Below are positions 53,631 to 62,567 of a DNA stretch of 64,000 nucleotides, one piece after another (the first letter of the stretch is position 1; every line of letters starts with the position of its first letter). Source of the DNA: Chryseobacterium gleum (lineage in GTDB: Bacteria; Bacteroidota; Bacteroidia; Flavobacteriales; Weeksellaceae). The stretch is taken from contig NZ_LR134289.1 in assembly GCF_900636535.1 (NCBI RefSeq), positions 2,232,001 through 2,296,000 on the forward strand, written 5' to 3'. Made by a program: the position numbers and the translations under genes. The notes beneath the pieces are model-generated. The model was given only the letters and a program-made list of their open reading frames with translations, made no database searches and was not told where the DNA came from.

Positions 53631-54902
53631 TTAGTAACCTTTTTCTAAGAACTGTTTCTGAATCTGTAAAACTGACTCTTTTGAAGGGTAAAAACTAAAG
53701 TAATCTAAAACTTTTAAAATTATAGAACTTGAAATATTTATACCTCCCTCCAGAATTTCTAATCGTGAATATTCCTCATTAATAGTGATTTTATCTGTTT
53801 TTGTCGTTCTTATCTTCATAAGCGGCATGTGATTCTCGCTGTCCAAATGTAATCTTCTATCTTTTAACTCATTAAATATAATAGAAATACTCAAACCTTC
53901 TTTATATAATCCTTCTATTGTTAAGTGTTCAATAAAAACATATAGTTGAGTAAGATAATGTATAATACTTGTATAATAAAACAAGTATTGACCAGAAGGA
54001 AATTTTGATGCCCAAGCCCCTCTCAAATGATCACCTTCTAGCCAGTCTTCTACAAAGCTGTTAATCATGCAAAAACTCTCTGACAAATACATTCTCCACA
54101 GTTCTTTTCGAGCTCCTAAATCGGAAAAAGCCTCGTAAGAATTTTCAGCAGTAACTAAACTACCCTCGTGTAACGTTCTTGGTATAAATGGCAATGACCA
54201 TGACGCCTTTACCTGTGCTTTTTCGACAACTTCAAGACATCTTTTAAGACTATGTAAATTACCTTTTTGAAGAGGAGTTATATAAACTTCGCAATTGCCT
54301 TTCGATTTTATTAATTCATATGATGATGTCTGCTGAAAAGCTTTTATTTCTGCGTCAAATATTTCTGCGTCAATATTGGGAATGGTATAGCCAAAACTTT
54401 TTCTGCGTTGCATTAATCTAACGGCTGCCAACTCAATGAGATCTCGCAAATCGCTGACATTTGATATGGCTGCGCTTTCAGGTCTCTTATTTGTATTTCT
54501 ATAATACAAAGTACTTGCTCTCATTTCTCCGTCCAGAGTTTTTTTACAAAGAGTTGGAATTTCTTTGAAAGAGAAGATCTTGATTACCACATATTTTAAT
54601 TCGTTTCTATCTTCCGGAAAATAGACATTGAAATCTACCATTGGTTCTGCATATTTTGAAACCTGATCTCGCATTTCATCATATTTGTAAGTGATAATAT
54701 TTTTCTGGTCAACTCCTACATTAATAAATTCATTATCCTTTTCCTCAATTCCAATTACAATGTGACCTCCATCTGGTAGATTTGACATTGCCAAGATATC
54801 TTTTGTTAGCTTCTTATAATCCCAAGGACTGTTTGCTTTAAAATCTAGTGAAGGGCTTTCCGTTTGACCCTCAATCAATCTTATAAAATCTTCTGTATTC
54901 AT
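53631..54902 (-). CDS. AlbA_2 (Schlafen-like) domain protein
   Basis: 423 residues. The N-terminal about 150 residues form an AlbA_2 domain (PF04326 as recalled): ESPSLDFKANSPWDYKKLTK, a conserved Asn/Gly strip AMSNLPDGGHIVIGIEEKDN, and VVIKIFSFKEIPTLCKK with an RxSTLYYRNTNKR segment. Such domains are found in Schlafen-like nucleic-acid enzymes and in defence islands. The C-terminal 250 residues are helical and unfamiliar. It is 56 bp downstream of the trypsin-STAND gene, in the same direction. I take it as the effector or regulator of that locus; not proven. Confidence 0.82.
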   Translation of the reverse strand: MNTEDFIRLIEGQTESPSLDFKANSPWDYKKLTKDILAMSNLPDGGHIVIGIEEKDNEFINVGVDQKNIITYKYDEMRDQVSKYAEPMVDFNVYFPEDRNELKYVVIKIFSFKEIPTLCKKTLDGEMRASTLYYRNTNKRPESAAISNVSDLRDLIELAAVRLMQRRKSFGYTIPNIDAEIFDAEIKAFQQTSSYELIKSKGNCEVYITPLQKGNLHSLKRCLEVVEKAQVKASWSLPFIPRTLHEGSLVTAENSYEAFSDLGARKELWRMYLSESFCMINSFVEDWLEGDHLRGAWASKFPSGQYLFYYTSIIHYLTQLYVFIEHLTIEGLYKEGLSISIIFNELKDRRLHLDSENHMPLMKIRTTKTDKITINEEYSRLEILEGGINISSSIILKVLDYFSFYPSKESVLQIQKQFLEKGY

Positions 54903-54958
54903 TTATTTTCCAATTTTATTAATATATTTCCCAAAAATATCTCACGACAAAATGTTAA

Positions 54959-57900
54959 TTATTTAAATTGAAGTAATTCTTCTCGTAACATATAGGCTTT
55001 AGGAGAACTTCTTTTGACTAGAAAATCTAAAATAAATAGAAAGTCAGCTAAAGTATTTTTATCTCTTTTTATTTTACCACCATATTTATAAAAAGCTTTT
55101 TCAACGAATTTTTCTAAAATATCGTTCTCGACCAGTTCAGCATTTTGGCTTTGGAGCATGGGAACAATCCATGATATTGAGTTAGGCATAAAATTATAAA
55201 ATGCAATGCCACTTAAAAATTTTATCGATGAATTAATTCTGTTAAATCCTAAAGTAATTATAAAATCTTTGAAATATAAGCTTTTACCATCCAATACTGA
55301 CCATTTTTCAGAGCTCTCCACCCAGTCAATGTCAAAAAGAAAAATTGGTAGAAATCTCGCATTGCTGTTATTGATCATCCAATCTTTCAAAAATTCCCAA
55401 AATATCCAGAAATTTTCGAGTTGAATTCTACCTATCGCTGCTCTAATAAACTCTTCAACTAACTTATATATAAATTTTAAATAATCATCAGGGATACTTT
55501 TTTCAGGTGTTTCTATACTTGAATCAAGTATTTTTTTTAAGAGAGGTAATGATAATTCTGTAGGCTGATTCAGCAGATATCGTGGATAATAAAAAGTAAA
55601 TGCATGTCTACTTTCATAAAAATCCAGCATGCTTGATTTGGGATCATTTAAAAAAACAGTGTGTAGTGTCAGAACATCCTGAATAAATTTGTGGTGAGCA
55701 GGAAGAGCCGTATTCCATGGGATGATACGAAGCATGTCATCCAAGTACCACTGAGTATGTAAGTCTAATGAAACGATAATTTCATCAGGTATGTTTATAC
55801 TTCCTTTGATAACAGAATTAATTAGTACTTCCGACCAATTGTCTTCTTCCGACTTATTAAAATCACGAGCACTTAATTTCCCTTGATGATATAACATTCG
55901 CTTTCTCTCGCTTTCTTTATTTTGTGCCTTTAGAATTACGATGGCTTCTGCTAATCCATACCAACAGTTTAAAACAAAATCAGGTTCAAATAATACTAAT
56001 TCCTGTAAAATAGCGTGCTGCAAAGCGATTCGTTCCCTAGCGTCAAGACCCTTTAAAAGTAAACGGAAAATTAATTCTTTAACCTTCAATTTTAAATCTT
56101 GCTCAATATCAACTTTAAAAATATAGCATAATCCTTTAAGAGAAGGTATATTATCCAATAAATCAAAATTAATAGCGTATGGATCTGTTTTCGCTAATTT
56201 TTTTGCTTCTAAATTGATAATAGTTTCACAACACCATGCAATTTCATCAGGTTGAAGTTGATTTGAAAAGTCACGAAGAGCAATAGACGCCATAGTACCT
56301 GGAGAAACCATAATTTCTCGTCTACCATCTAGTTGCAAAATAAATTCATATCCTATTTTCCAAGTTTCATAGTTATGATCATCAACTTCTTCGTATTCGA
56401 AAACTTTTCTTGCCCAAGTCGTATTAGCTGTCGGAACTGTATAATCATTCCCACTTTCTACAACATTTCTAATTGTATCATCATATCCGGGAACTACCTG
56501 AACATAATTTTCATATCCCTTTTGATTAAAATGTTTAAATTCATACTTTCTAGCATCCATATCAAACAAAAACTTTTTAAAAAGCCAATCATCTTCCTTG
56601 ACATTCTCCCACATTCTGTCGACCTGTTTGAATAAAAGTTCATTATACTCTCGTTGATAAAACATATAGTCAGCCACAAATCCAACTAAACCTACATAAT
56701 ACTTATTGCGATGAATTCTTTGATTTGCGGCAATTCGTTCTTTTCTTTCGAATTCTTCGTCATTATAGACATTGCTTCTCATCATATCCGAAGTAGACCT
56801 TGTAGAATCCCACTTAAAAAACAGTGGGACACCTAATAAGGAGACAGAAGTTTCATCAACTAAATTAGGAAATGCTTGTAAAATGCTGCAGACCACTCCT
56901 AAAATGGCAATATTGTTAGACTCTCTTATCAACCTGTCTAAAAATATGCGTGCTGTTGAAAAATCTTTTTTATCCCCAATTTCTAACAAAGTCTTTTCCA
57001 AAGCCATCAGCACTGATATTAAGACCTTATCATAAATTGAAAATCCTCGGTACATAGACCAGTACTCAGGATTCCCATAGTATACACCACACGATCCATC
57101 TTCAAAAACAACCTCAATCCTTTCCACCCCTCTCTTTTTTAAAGACAGAAGAATTTCATAATTTTTTTCAAAAGCATCATTTAAAAATGGAATAAGGAAA
57201 TCAAGAGCTTTTTCACCGTGATACAAAAACATCCAATAAAAAAAAGTCTGATAACCTGATGGTAATCCATAATCATATTCTAAATCTTTATTTAAACCAA
57301 AATCATTTACTTTAGGCTCTCGAATAAGCATACTATTAATACTCCCCGGTGCATATTTCTCTTCCTTTTGAGCCCAGTCTTCAGTAGCCATTTGAATAAC
57401 TTCTTCAGGGAAAAAGCGACAAATTTGATCTGAAATAACACCTCCGGTAATATAAGCTCTTATTTCTCGTAGAAAAGCAGGATCAGTCCATCTTTCATTA
57501 CCTGTTTCAGGAATCAAGCAAGCTTGAATAATCGAAGCAATAAGTTCCTGATCGGCTGCCGTCAATTTAAAAAGAATTTTAATATATTTTTTTAAATATT
57601 CAGAAGATCTCCTGCCTAATCTCCTCTGAATTGAACGACCCTGCAACCTAAAAATAAAATCTTCCAACAGAAAAGCAGCGCTTTTTGCACCAGATGGAAG
57701 TATGCCTTGGTTAAATTCAGGGAGCTGTTTTGACCATGATTCAATAAGAGTCAAATGTTTTAATTCAAAATTTTGCAGCTTAATTTCATTAATATTAGCT
57801 TTGATAAAATCAATTATATAATCCCATCCGGAGCCAATAGGCAGAAGATCATTAAAATTTCTTTTTTGAGGATCTATTTTTTTACAACTCGTTTGTAGTA

Positions 57901-59836
57901 AATAGATTATGCGATCCAACAATTTCGCTTCATCTTCAAGAAGCTGTACTTTTAAACTATCCAGTAGTACTTTGGAATGATTTGATCTAAGTGAAACAAT
58001 CAGTAGCTCATCTTTCCATGAAGGGGACAAAGTATCATCACTTAAGAGCTCGTGCATAAAATATACGGAAGCTTCCGGTTCATATTCATAAAACTCTTCC
58101 ATCCATAATCTGAATGCCCTTCTCATGGCGGGAGTATTTTCTATCGAAAGTAAAAAATCTTTTGAGTTTGCAATCTCCGATTTTTGATTTCTTATAAATC
58201 TGATCAATGCCCAATCTTCCAATATGTCGTGAGAAGGACTGTAAGCACTGGTATCGGACATATCATCCAACTGTAGAATATTATCTTTAACAAGATCAGC
58301 AGTCACACTGTTATCGCTCTCATATGTTGTAAAAAGAGACATTTCTCTAGATCTTTTAAGACAAATCTCATAGAAAACAGTTCCTCGTCGTGATTGATTG
58401 TCTTCAACAATATATTTCCACATTAACCTTTTAAATTGTAACTCGTCCAAGTGTTCCTCACTTAATAGTTCTGGTATAATTCGTACAGCTTTATCAAGAT
58501 AATAAGGAGTTCTCAAAAGATGCTTAATCTTAGAATTTTCCATCAATGGCAGTAAGTCAGGAATTTTTTCAACGATTAATTCAACCTCAGCATCATTAAA
58601 TTCACCTACTTGAAAATAAGCAATATTTTCTGGCAGCTCATAATAGTAATCGATTTTAAACTTCTGTAATAAGTAGTCTCTTATTGTTAAAACTATAGTT
58701 ATATTTTTATTTTTTTCCAGTATCTGAAGTAGTTCATTAAATGCTCCCGAGCTACCTGACTCTATTAGTTTTTCAAAGCTTTCTATCCAAATTAAAAAAT
58801 ACTTATTTGATAAAGGACTTGCCAATATTTGTTCGATACTAACTTTACATCCGGCTTTTATCAAAGCTTCACTAATTGTTTCACAATACAGGTTTTCAGC
58901 GGTAAAAGTTAAAACACTACGATCTCCAGACATTTTCAAATCACTTACAGCTGATTTTGTCAAAGCCGATTTTCCAACTCCCGGGTTTCCATGAACCACT
59001 ACAAGATTCTTTTCTTTAAGCAATTGCAGGAGGTCTATATTATCACGAGGAACATTAAAATCTCCGATTTTTTCTCTAGTTCTAGAATTAGTGGTTTGTT
59101 CATTTTTTTCCATTTCTTCATAACTTAAGAGAACATCTTTATCTGTCTCCGGTTTGATAGAATTGATCAGACTGAACTTAGGATATGGAATCAGCTTATT
59201 GTATGCTAAAACTTTGGTCGCCAAAAAAAATCCACCGTCCTCGTATGTATGAATAATACCTGTAAAATAAGTTTTTCCATACAAGATAGAATAAGCGCCA
59301 CTTCCAGACAATCCTTCAACATTTTCCAAGGCCTGTTGATAATATGTATCGAGAGAATTTTCAGACTTTAGTGTAAATTTATATCGATTGCTCTTGATAT
59401 CTTCGATAAATTTCATAGGAAAAGATCGATCTGCCTCTTGATCATTAAAATTAGCATACCCTCTAATTTGATAATCTTCCACCATTTCATCAGTATCAAT
59501 TACCTGACAAAAAAATTGTTTACCTGTAAGTGGAAGAATATTCTTTTTAGAAAGAATCAACAATGCCATATCCTCATCATCATCTGACACAATAACAATA
59601 TCTGTTTCGGTCAAATTGTATGAATGAAATTCTGATGTTTCCTGATTAAAAATCTCTTCAAGTTTAATATCCGTATTTACATATTCTTTATCGAACTTTT
59701 TACCTTCTAAACAATGTTTTGCAGTCAAGACATACACGTCATCAACATCAGGACTCGGGTAGAAAATTACTGCTGTAGCAATTTCGTGGTTACATCTGAT
59801 TTTGATTGTAGAAAGCTGTGGTATATTTTCATTCAT
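54959..59836 (-). CDS. Trypsin-like protease fused to STAND NTPase (AVAST-like, 1625 aa)
   Basis: Three parts. Residues 1-220: a trypsin-fold serine protease with a triad H41 (VLTAKHCLEG), D89 (DEDMALLIL) and S177 (EGLSGSGAYS, V8/HtrA-like). Residues about 260-480: a STAND/NACHT-like P-loop NTPase, Walker A GNPGVGKS at 283-290, Walker B-like KYFLIWIESFEKL (acid = Glu) near 347-356, sensor Arg in VLTIRDY (R386), and LLRTPYYLDKAV as the winged-helix linker. Residues about 520-1625: a long helical, likely repeat (HEAT/TPR-type) region for target sensing. The MBL gene's stop overlaps its ATG by 4 bp. In AVAST type 1 systems, as I recall, protease and STAND are separate proteins; here they are one. 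Confidence 0.88.
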   Translation of the reverse strand: MNENIPQLSTIKIRCNHEIATAVIFYPSPDVDDVYVLTAKHCLEGKKFDKEYVNTDIKLEEIFNQETSEFHSYNLTETDIVIVSDDDEDMALLILSKKNILPLTGKQFFCQVIDTDEMVEDYQIRGYANFNDQEADRSFPMKFIEDIKSNRYKFTLKSENSLDTYYQQALENVEGLSGSGAYSILYGKTYFTGIIHTYEDGGFFLATKVLAYNKLIPYPKFSLINSIKPETDKDVLLSYEEMEKNEQTTNSRTREKIGDFNVPRDNIDLLQLLKEKNLVVVHGNPGVGKSALTKSAVSDLKMSGDRSVLTFTAENLYCETISEALIKAGCKVSIEQILASPLSNKYFLIWIESFEKLIESGSSGAFNELLQILEKNKNITIVLTIRDYLLQKFKIDYYYELPENIAYFQVGEFNDAEVELIVEKIPDLLPLMENSKIKHLLRTPYYLDKAVRIIPELLSEEHLDELQFKRLMWKYIVEDNQSRRGTVFYEICLKRSREMSLFTTYESDNSVTADLVKDNILQLDDMSDTSAYSPSHDILEDWALIRFIRNQKSEIANSKDFLLSIENTPAMRRAFRLWMEEFYEYEPEASVYFMHELLSDDTLSPSWKDELLIVSLRSNHSKVLLDSLKVQLLEDEAKLLDRIIYLLQTSCKKIDPQKRNFNDLLPIGSGWDYIIDFIKANINEIKLQNFELKHLTLIESWSKQLPEFNQGILPSGAKSAAFLLEDFIFRLQGRSIQRRLGRRSSEYLKKYIKILFKLTAADQELIASIIQACLIPETGNERWTDPAFLREIRAYITGGVISDQICRFFPEEVIQMATEDWAQKEEKYAPGSINSMLIREPKVNDFGLNKDLEYDYGLPSGYQTFFYWMFLYHGEKALDFLIPFLNDAFEKNYEILLSLKKRGVERIEVVFEDGSCGVYYGNPEYWSMYRGFSIYDKVLISVLMALEKTLLEIGDKKDFSTARIFLDRLIRESNNIAILGVVCSILQAFPNLVDETSVSLLGVPLFFKWDSTRSTSDMMRSNVYNDEEFERKERIAANQRIHRNKYYVGLVGFVADYMFYQREYNELLFKQVDRMWENVKEDDWLFKKFLFDMDARKYEFKHFNQKGYENYVQVVPGYDDTIRNVVESGNDYTVPTANTTWARKVFEYEEVDDHNYETWKIGYEFILQLDGRREIMVSPGTMASIALRDFSNQLQPDEIAWCCETIINLEAKKLAKTDPYAINFDLLDNIPSLKGLCYIFKVDIEQDLKLKVKELIFRLLLKGLDARERIALQHAILQELVLFEPDFVLNCWYGLAEAIVILKAQNKESERKRMLYHQGKLSARDFNKSEEDNWSEVLINSVIKGSINIPDEIIVSLDLHTQWYLDDMLRIIPWNTALPAHHKFIQDVLTLHTVFLNDPKSSMLDFYESRHAFTFYYPRYLLNQPTELSLPLLKKILDSSIETPEKSIPDDYLKFIYKLVEEFIRAAIGRIQLENFWIFWEFLKDWMINNSNARFLPIFLFDIDWVESSEKWSVLDGKSLYFKDFIITLGFNRINSSIKFLSGIAFYNFMPNSISWIVPMLQSQNAELVENDILEKFVEKAFYKYGGKIKRDKNTLADFLFILDFLVKRSSPKAYMLREELLQFK

Positions 59837-60906
59837 ATTTTATGAGTTAAGGGCAGGTACGAAAGTTCTAAGCTGTCAGGTCCTATTTGTGAATAATCAC
59901 ATTCAAATGTATATCTTTCAAAAGCGTCGTCATCGACCTCAAAGATATTTCTCAATTCTTGAGTATCACAAGCAAAATGAATTTTGATAATTTCAGAATT
60001 TCTTCTCTCGTTCGTAATGATTCTAACTATAGTCTCTTTATCCGGATGTCTGTTATGGATACCGTTTCCAGTTATCACATAACAATTGGTCTGAACTATT
60101 TCCAGCAATTTAGGGCAGGTATTGGCTTTACTGCCATGATGTGATAATTGCATAAACTTCACGGGCAGTGGCCGATCTTTATTATACCCCAATGCATCTA
60201 AACTGTCAATTATATCAGAGGGATGACTGTCGGCTAATAAGAGTACTTTTACCTTATCAAACTCGGCAAGAACAGCAATAGAGCTTCCATTAACAGGATC
60301 TGTATCCGGTTTAAATTCATTCCCTGTAAGTTCTTCAATTATTTTTTTATGGTCGGATTGATTTTCTTTTCTACCAATTTTACCATTACTTTCTTCTTCT
60401 TTCCACAATTCTGTTGCAGCAGCTTCCTTTTCAGGTGTAGGTGAAAGAATGGTCATTTTAAAACCAAAACATTCAATTGGTAATGTTTCAGTATTTATTG
60501 GCACTGTGGTAAGAAGATTATTTGCAGTTAAAAAATCCCTAAGTAAAATCCCGTCACCGACTGAGATTTTCCCATTAGATTCCTTTATCATCTCAGGAGA
60601 ATGATTAAATAAAAAATTCTTTACAGCGTCTTGTTTATTTTCAATTTTTTTGTCCACGACAAAACCTTTTACGGCACCGATATGGTCGCGATCTATATGG
60701 CTGATAATCCAATTTTCAATTTGTTCGCCAGAAGACAAAATTTCTTTTATTAATGGGGCAAAAGAATTTTTGTACTCTTTACCATATCCTCCATCAATAA
60801 GTATATTATGCCATTGGGAATCTGTTCCTAAAAATCTGATAAAAATAGCATCACCGCCGCCGATATCGAAAAAATGAAAACTAATCCGATGTGTTTTTTG
60901 AGTCAT
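59833..60906 (-). CDS. MBL-fold hydrolase (ComEC-like) of the defence-like locus
   Basis: 357 residues, no membrane segment. Metallo-beta-lactamase fold of the ComEC/Rec2 type: DIGGGDAIFIRF near the N-terminus, NILIDGGYG, metal-binding SHIDRDHIGA (H70, D72, D74, H75), later KVLLLADSHPSDI and MQLSHHGSKANTC with a further His. Soluble MBL-fold partners are part of several STAND-based conflict systems. It may be a nuclease/phosphodiesterase effector or a modulator. The stop overlaps the trypsin-STAND start (ATGA), so the two are translationally coupled. Confidence 0.88.
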   Translation of the reverse strand: MTQKTHRISFHFFDIGGGDAIFIRFLGTDSQWHNILIDGGYGKEYKNSFAPLIKEILSSGEQIENWIISHIDRDHIGAVKGFVVDKKIENKQDAVKNFLFNHSPEMIKESNGKISVGDGILLRDFLTANNLLTTVPINTETLPIECFGFKMTILSPTPEKEAAATELWKEEESNGKIGRKENQSDHKKIIEELTGNEFKPDTDPVNGSSIAVLAEFDKVKVLLLADSHPSDIIDSLDALGYNKDRPLPVKFMQLSHHGSKANTCPKLLEIVQTNCYVITGNGIHNRHPDKETIVRIITNERRNSEIIKIHFACDTQELRNIFEVDDDAFERYTFECDYSQIGPDSLELSYLPLTHKI

Positions 60907-60978
60907 AAAATAATGGTTATTAATACTTTCTTATTTTTTCTAAAATAGGAAAAGTTAATTGGATAAGTAAGAGTTTAT

Positions 60979-61584
60979 TTAAATAATTAAACGAAAGGTC
61001 AAATTAATCCTTTCTTTCATTTTTACTGTTGATTTAGCAATTCGATGTTCCCAGTTTTCCTGTAAATCCCCTTTCATAATGAGTAACGAACCGTGAGGCA
61101 ATGGCAAACTGTATTTGCTCTGATGATGGTCTTTTTTTCTGAAATCAAAGTTTCTGGTTTGACCTAAACTGATTGATGCAATCACAGGTCGTTTTCCATA
61201 GCGGCTTTCTTTATCTCTGTGCCATGCCACGGAATCATTATTATCACGATACAGGTTTAATAAAACACCATTGAACTGATACCCAAATTCTTTTTCTATC
61301 CTTTCTTTTAAAGTATAAAGCTCGGGAGTCCAAGGATTAGTTCCTGAAACATTTCCGTCTGAATCGTAAGAGCTATCATTTCCTCCATACCAAGCAGTAA
61401 GGCGGGGTGTTACAACTGTTTTATCATACATCTTCTGAGTTCGCTGTTCCCAAGGTGTCGTTTTCAGCAGTATATCTTTCAATTCATCGGCTTCTTTGCT
61501 GCTCAGGAAATGTTCCTTGTATTCCAAAAGGTCTTTTGGAAATTTATAAAACTCTTCCGTATCAAATAAACTCAGCTGACTCAT
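60979..61584 (-). CDS. alkB: AlkB-type 2-oxoglutarate/Fe(II) dioxygenase
   Basis: 201 residues: a dealkylase of the ALKBH2/3-like branch, removing methyl groups from damaged bases. Fe ligands: WHRDKESRYG (HxD) and the later WEHRIAKS; 2-oxoglutarate-binding Arg residues in RINLTFR. The NGVLLNLYRDNNDSVAWH segment is typical. It lies between the S24 repressor (145 bp upstream) and the MBL gene (72 bp downstream), all same strand. Confidence 0.92.
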   Translation of the reverse strand: MSQLSLFDTEEFYKFPKDLLEYKEHFLSSKEADELKDILLKTTPWEQRTQKMYDKTVVTPRLTAWYGGNDSSYDSDGNVSGTNPWTPELYTLKERIEKEFGYQFNGVLLNLYRDNNDSVAWHRDKESRYGKRPVIASISLGQTRNFDFRKKDHHQSKYSLPLPHGSLLIMKGDLQENWEHRIAKSTVKMKERINLTFRLII

Positions 61585-61729
61585 TGCAATTTTCTATTAA
61601 AATATTTATATTTGATCTGGCCCGTTTATACGGGATTTTTTTCATCATTTGTGTTTTTGCTTCCCTTAGGAGATTTTTTTTTATGAAGTAATGTTAGGAA
61701 ACTTATTTTTGAGCTTTATTCAAATGAAT

Positions 61730-62506
61730 TCAATTCTTATCTCCTATTTTTTCTTTAATCTGTTTGATATCGGTCTTGATCTCTGTCATAAAGTTTTGAA
61801 TATTACGTTCTGCAAATTCATCAGCTCCATATTCTATCGTATTGATACTACAGGCAAATTCCCAGATCTCTTTAATTTCAGATAATGGAATTTTATATGG
61901 CTCATAAAATTGATTGTCAGCTTTTACCCATATACTGTCTGCTTCATGAAACTGGAATCTTTTGTAACTGATTCCATCATTAGTGGTGATGAAAATATAA
62001 GTCCGGTCCGTTTTCAGATCAGAAAGATTTTCTACATATTTTCCAACAATATAAGTTCCGTTCTTATAAGGCGGCATAGAATCTCCGTCCGCTGGAAACG
62101 CTCTAAACTTCCCACCTTTTAAAAAAGGTAAGGATATCGTTTCCAAACTTTCTATGTATTCCGGATCTCCATAACCGTTCAGATAACCCATAGAGGCTTT
62201 TTGTGGAATAATCTCAATCTGATCGTTTCCATCCTGATCAACCCTGATAGGCAGAACAATCCTATTGTCAGGGAGCTCCATAATCTCATCAATCGAATAT
62301 TTGCTGACGTTGATGGTCAAAAGTAAATCGATGCTGATATTATAATATCTTGAAATTTTCACTAAAATATCAAGGGGTGGCGCTGCGGCATCATCTTCAT
62401 ACTTACTATATCGGCCTCGGGTAATTAAAAGATCATCGGCAACCTTTTGTTGAGACAGATTGAGCTTACCTCTTAAATACCGCATGTTTTCTGATAAAAT
62501 TGACAT
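61730..62506 (-). CDS. LexA-like repressor (XRE HTH + S24 peptidase)
   Basis: 258 residues. N-terminal XRE-type helix-turn-helix (residues about 17-37, LSQQKVADDLLITRGRYSKYE). C-terminal S24 peptidase domain with Ser143 in FPADGDSMPPYKNG and Lys182 in GISYKRFQF, the Ser/Lys dyad for self-cleavage. The usual Ala-Gly cleavage site appears as KASMGYLNGYGD, so Met-Gly may be cut. Divergently arranged from dinB with a palindromic operator between; likely an SOS-type autorepressor. Confidence 0.9.
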   Translation of the reverse strand: MSILSENMRYLRGKLNLSQQKVADDLLITRGRYSKYEDDAAAPPLDILVKISRYYNISIDLLLTINVSKYSIDEIMELPDNRIVLPIRVDQDGNDQIEIIPQKASMGYLNGYGDPEYIESLETISLPFLKGGKFRAFPADGDSMPPYKNGTYIVGKYVENLSDLKTDRTYIFITTNDGISYKRFQFHEADSIWVKADNQFYEPYKIPLSEIKEIWEFACSINTIEYGADEFAERNIQNFMTEIKTDIKQIKEKIGDKN

Positions 62507-62524
62507 TGCTATAAATTATAGCAA
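62506..62524. promoter_or_regulatory. Perfect palindromic operator O1
   Basis: TTGCTATAA-A-TTATAGCAA, a perfect 9-bp inverted repeat with a one-base centre. It overlaps the first base of the repressor's start codon and abuts its -7 box, so binding would block repressor expression. Confidence 0.75.
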
Positions 62525-62532
62525 CAAATATA
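62525..62532 (-). promoter_or_regulatory. -7 box of the repressor gene
   Basis: TATATTTG on the minus strand (exact TAnnTTTG), immediately next to O1. Confidence 0.6.
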
Positions 62533-62539
62533 CAATTTT

Positions 62540-62558
62540 TTGCTACAAATCGTGATAA
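62540..62558. promoter_or_regulatory. Imperfect second operator O2
   Basis: TTGCTACAAATCGTGATAA: the left half matches O1 (TTGCTA-AAAT), the right half is degenerate. It overlaps the -7 box of dinB. Confidence 0.5.
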
Positions 62559-62563
62559 TTTTG
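62556..62563 (+). promoter_or_regulatory. -7 box of dinB, possibly leaderless
   Basis: TAATTTTG, an exact TAnnTTTG, four bases before the ATG at 62568. Confidence 0.5.
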
Positions 62564-62567
62564 TCAA

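Noticed and set aside
61617..61646. Small hairpin CCCGT/ACGGG with following T's
   Set aside because: A 5-bp stem on the plus strand with no plus-strand gene upstream to terminate.
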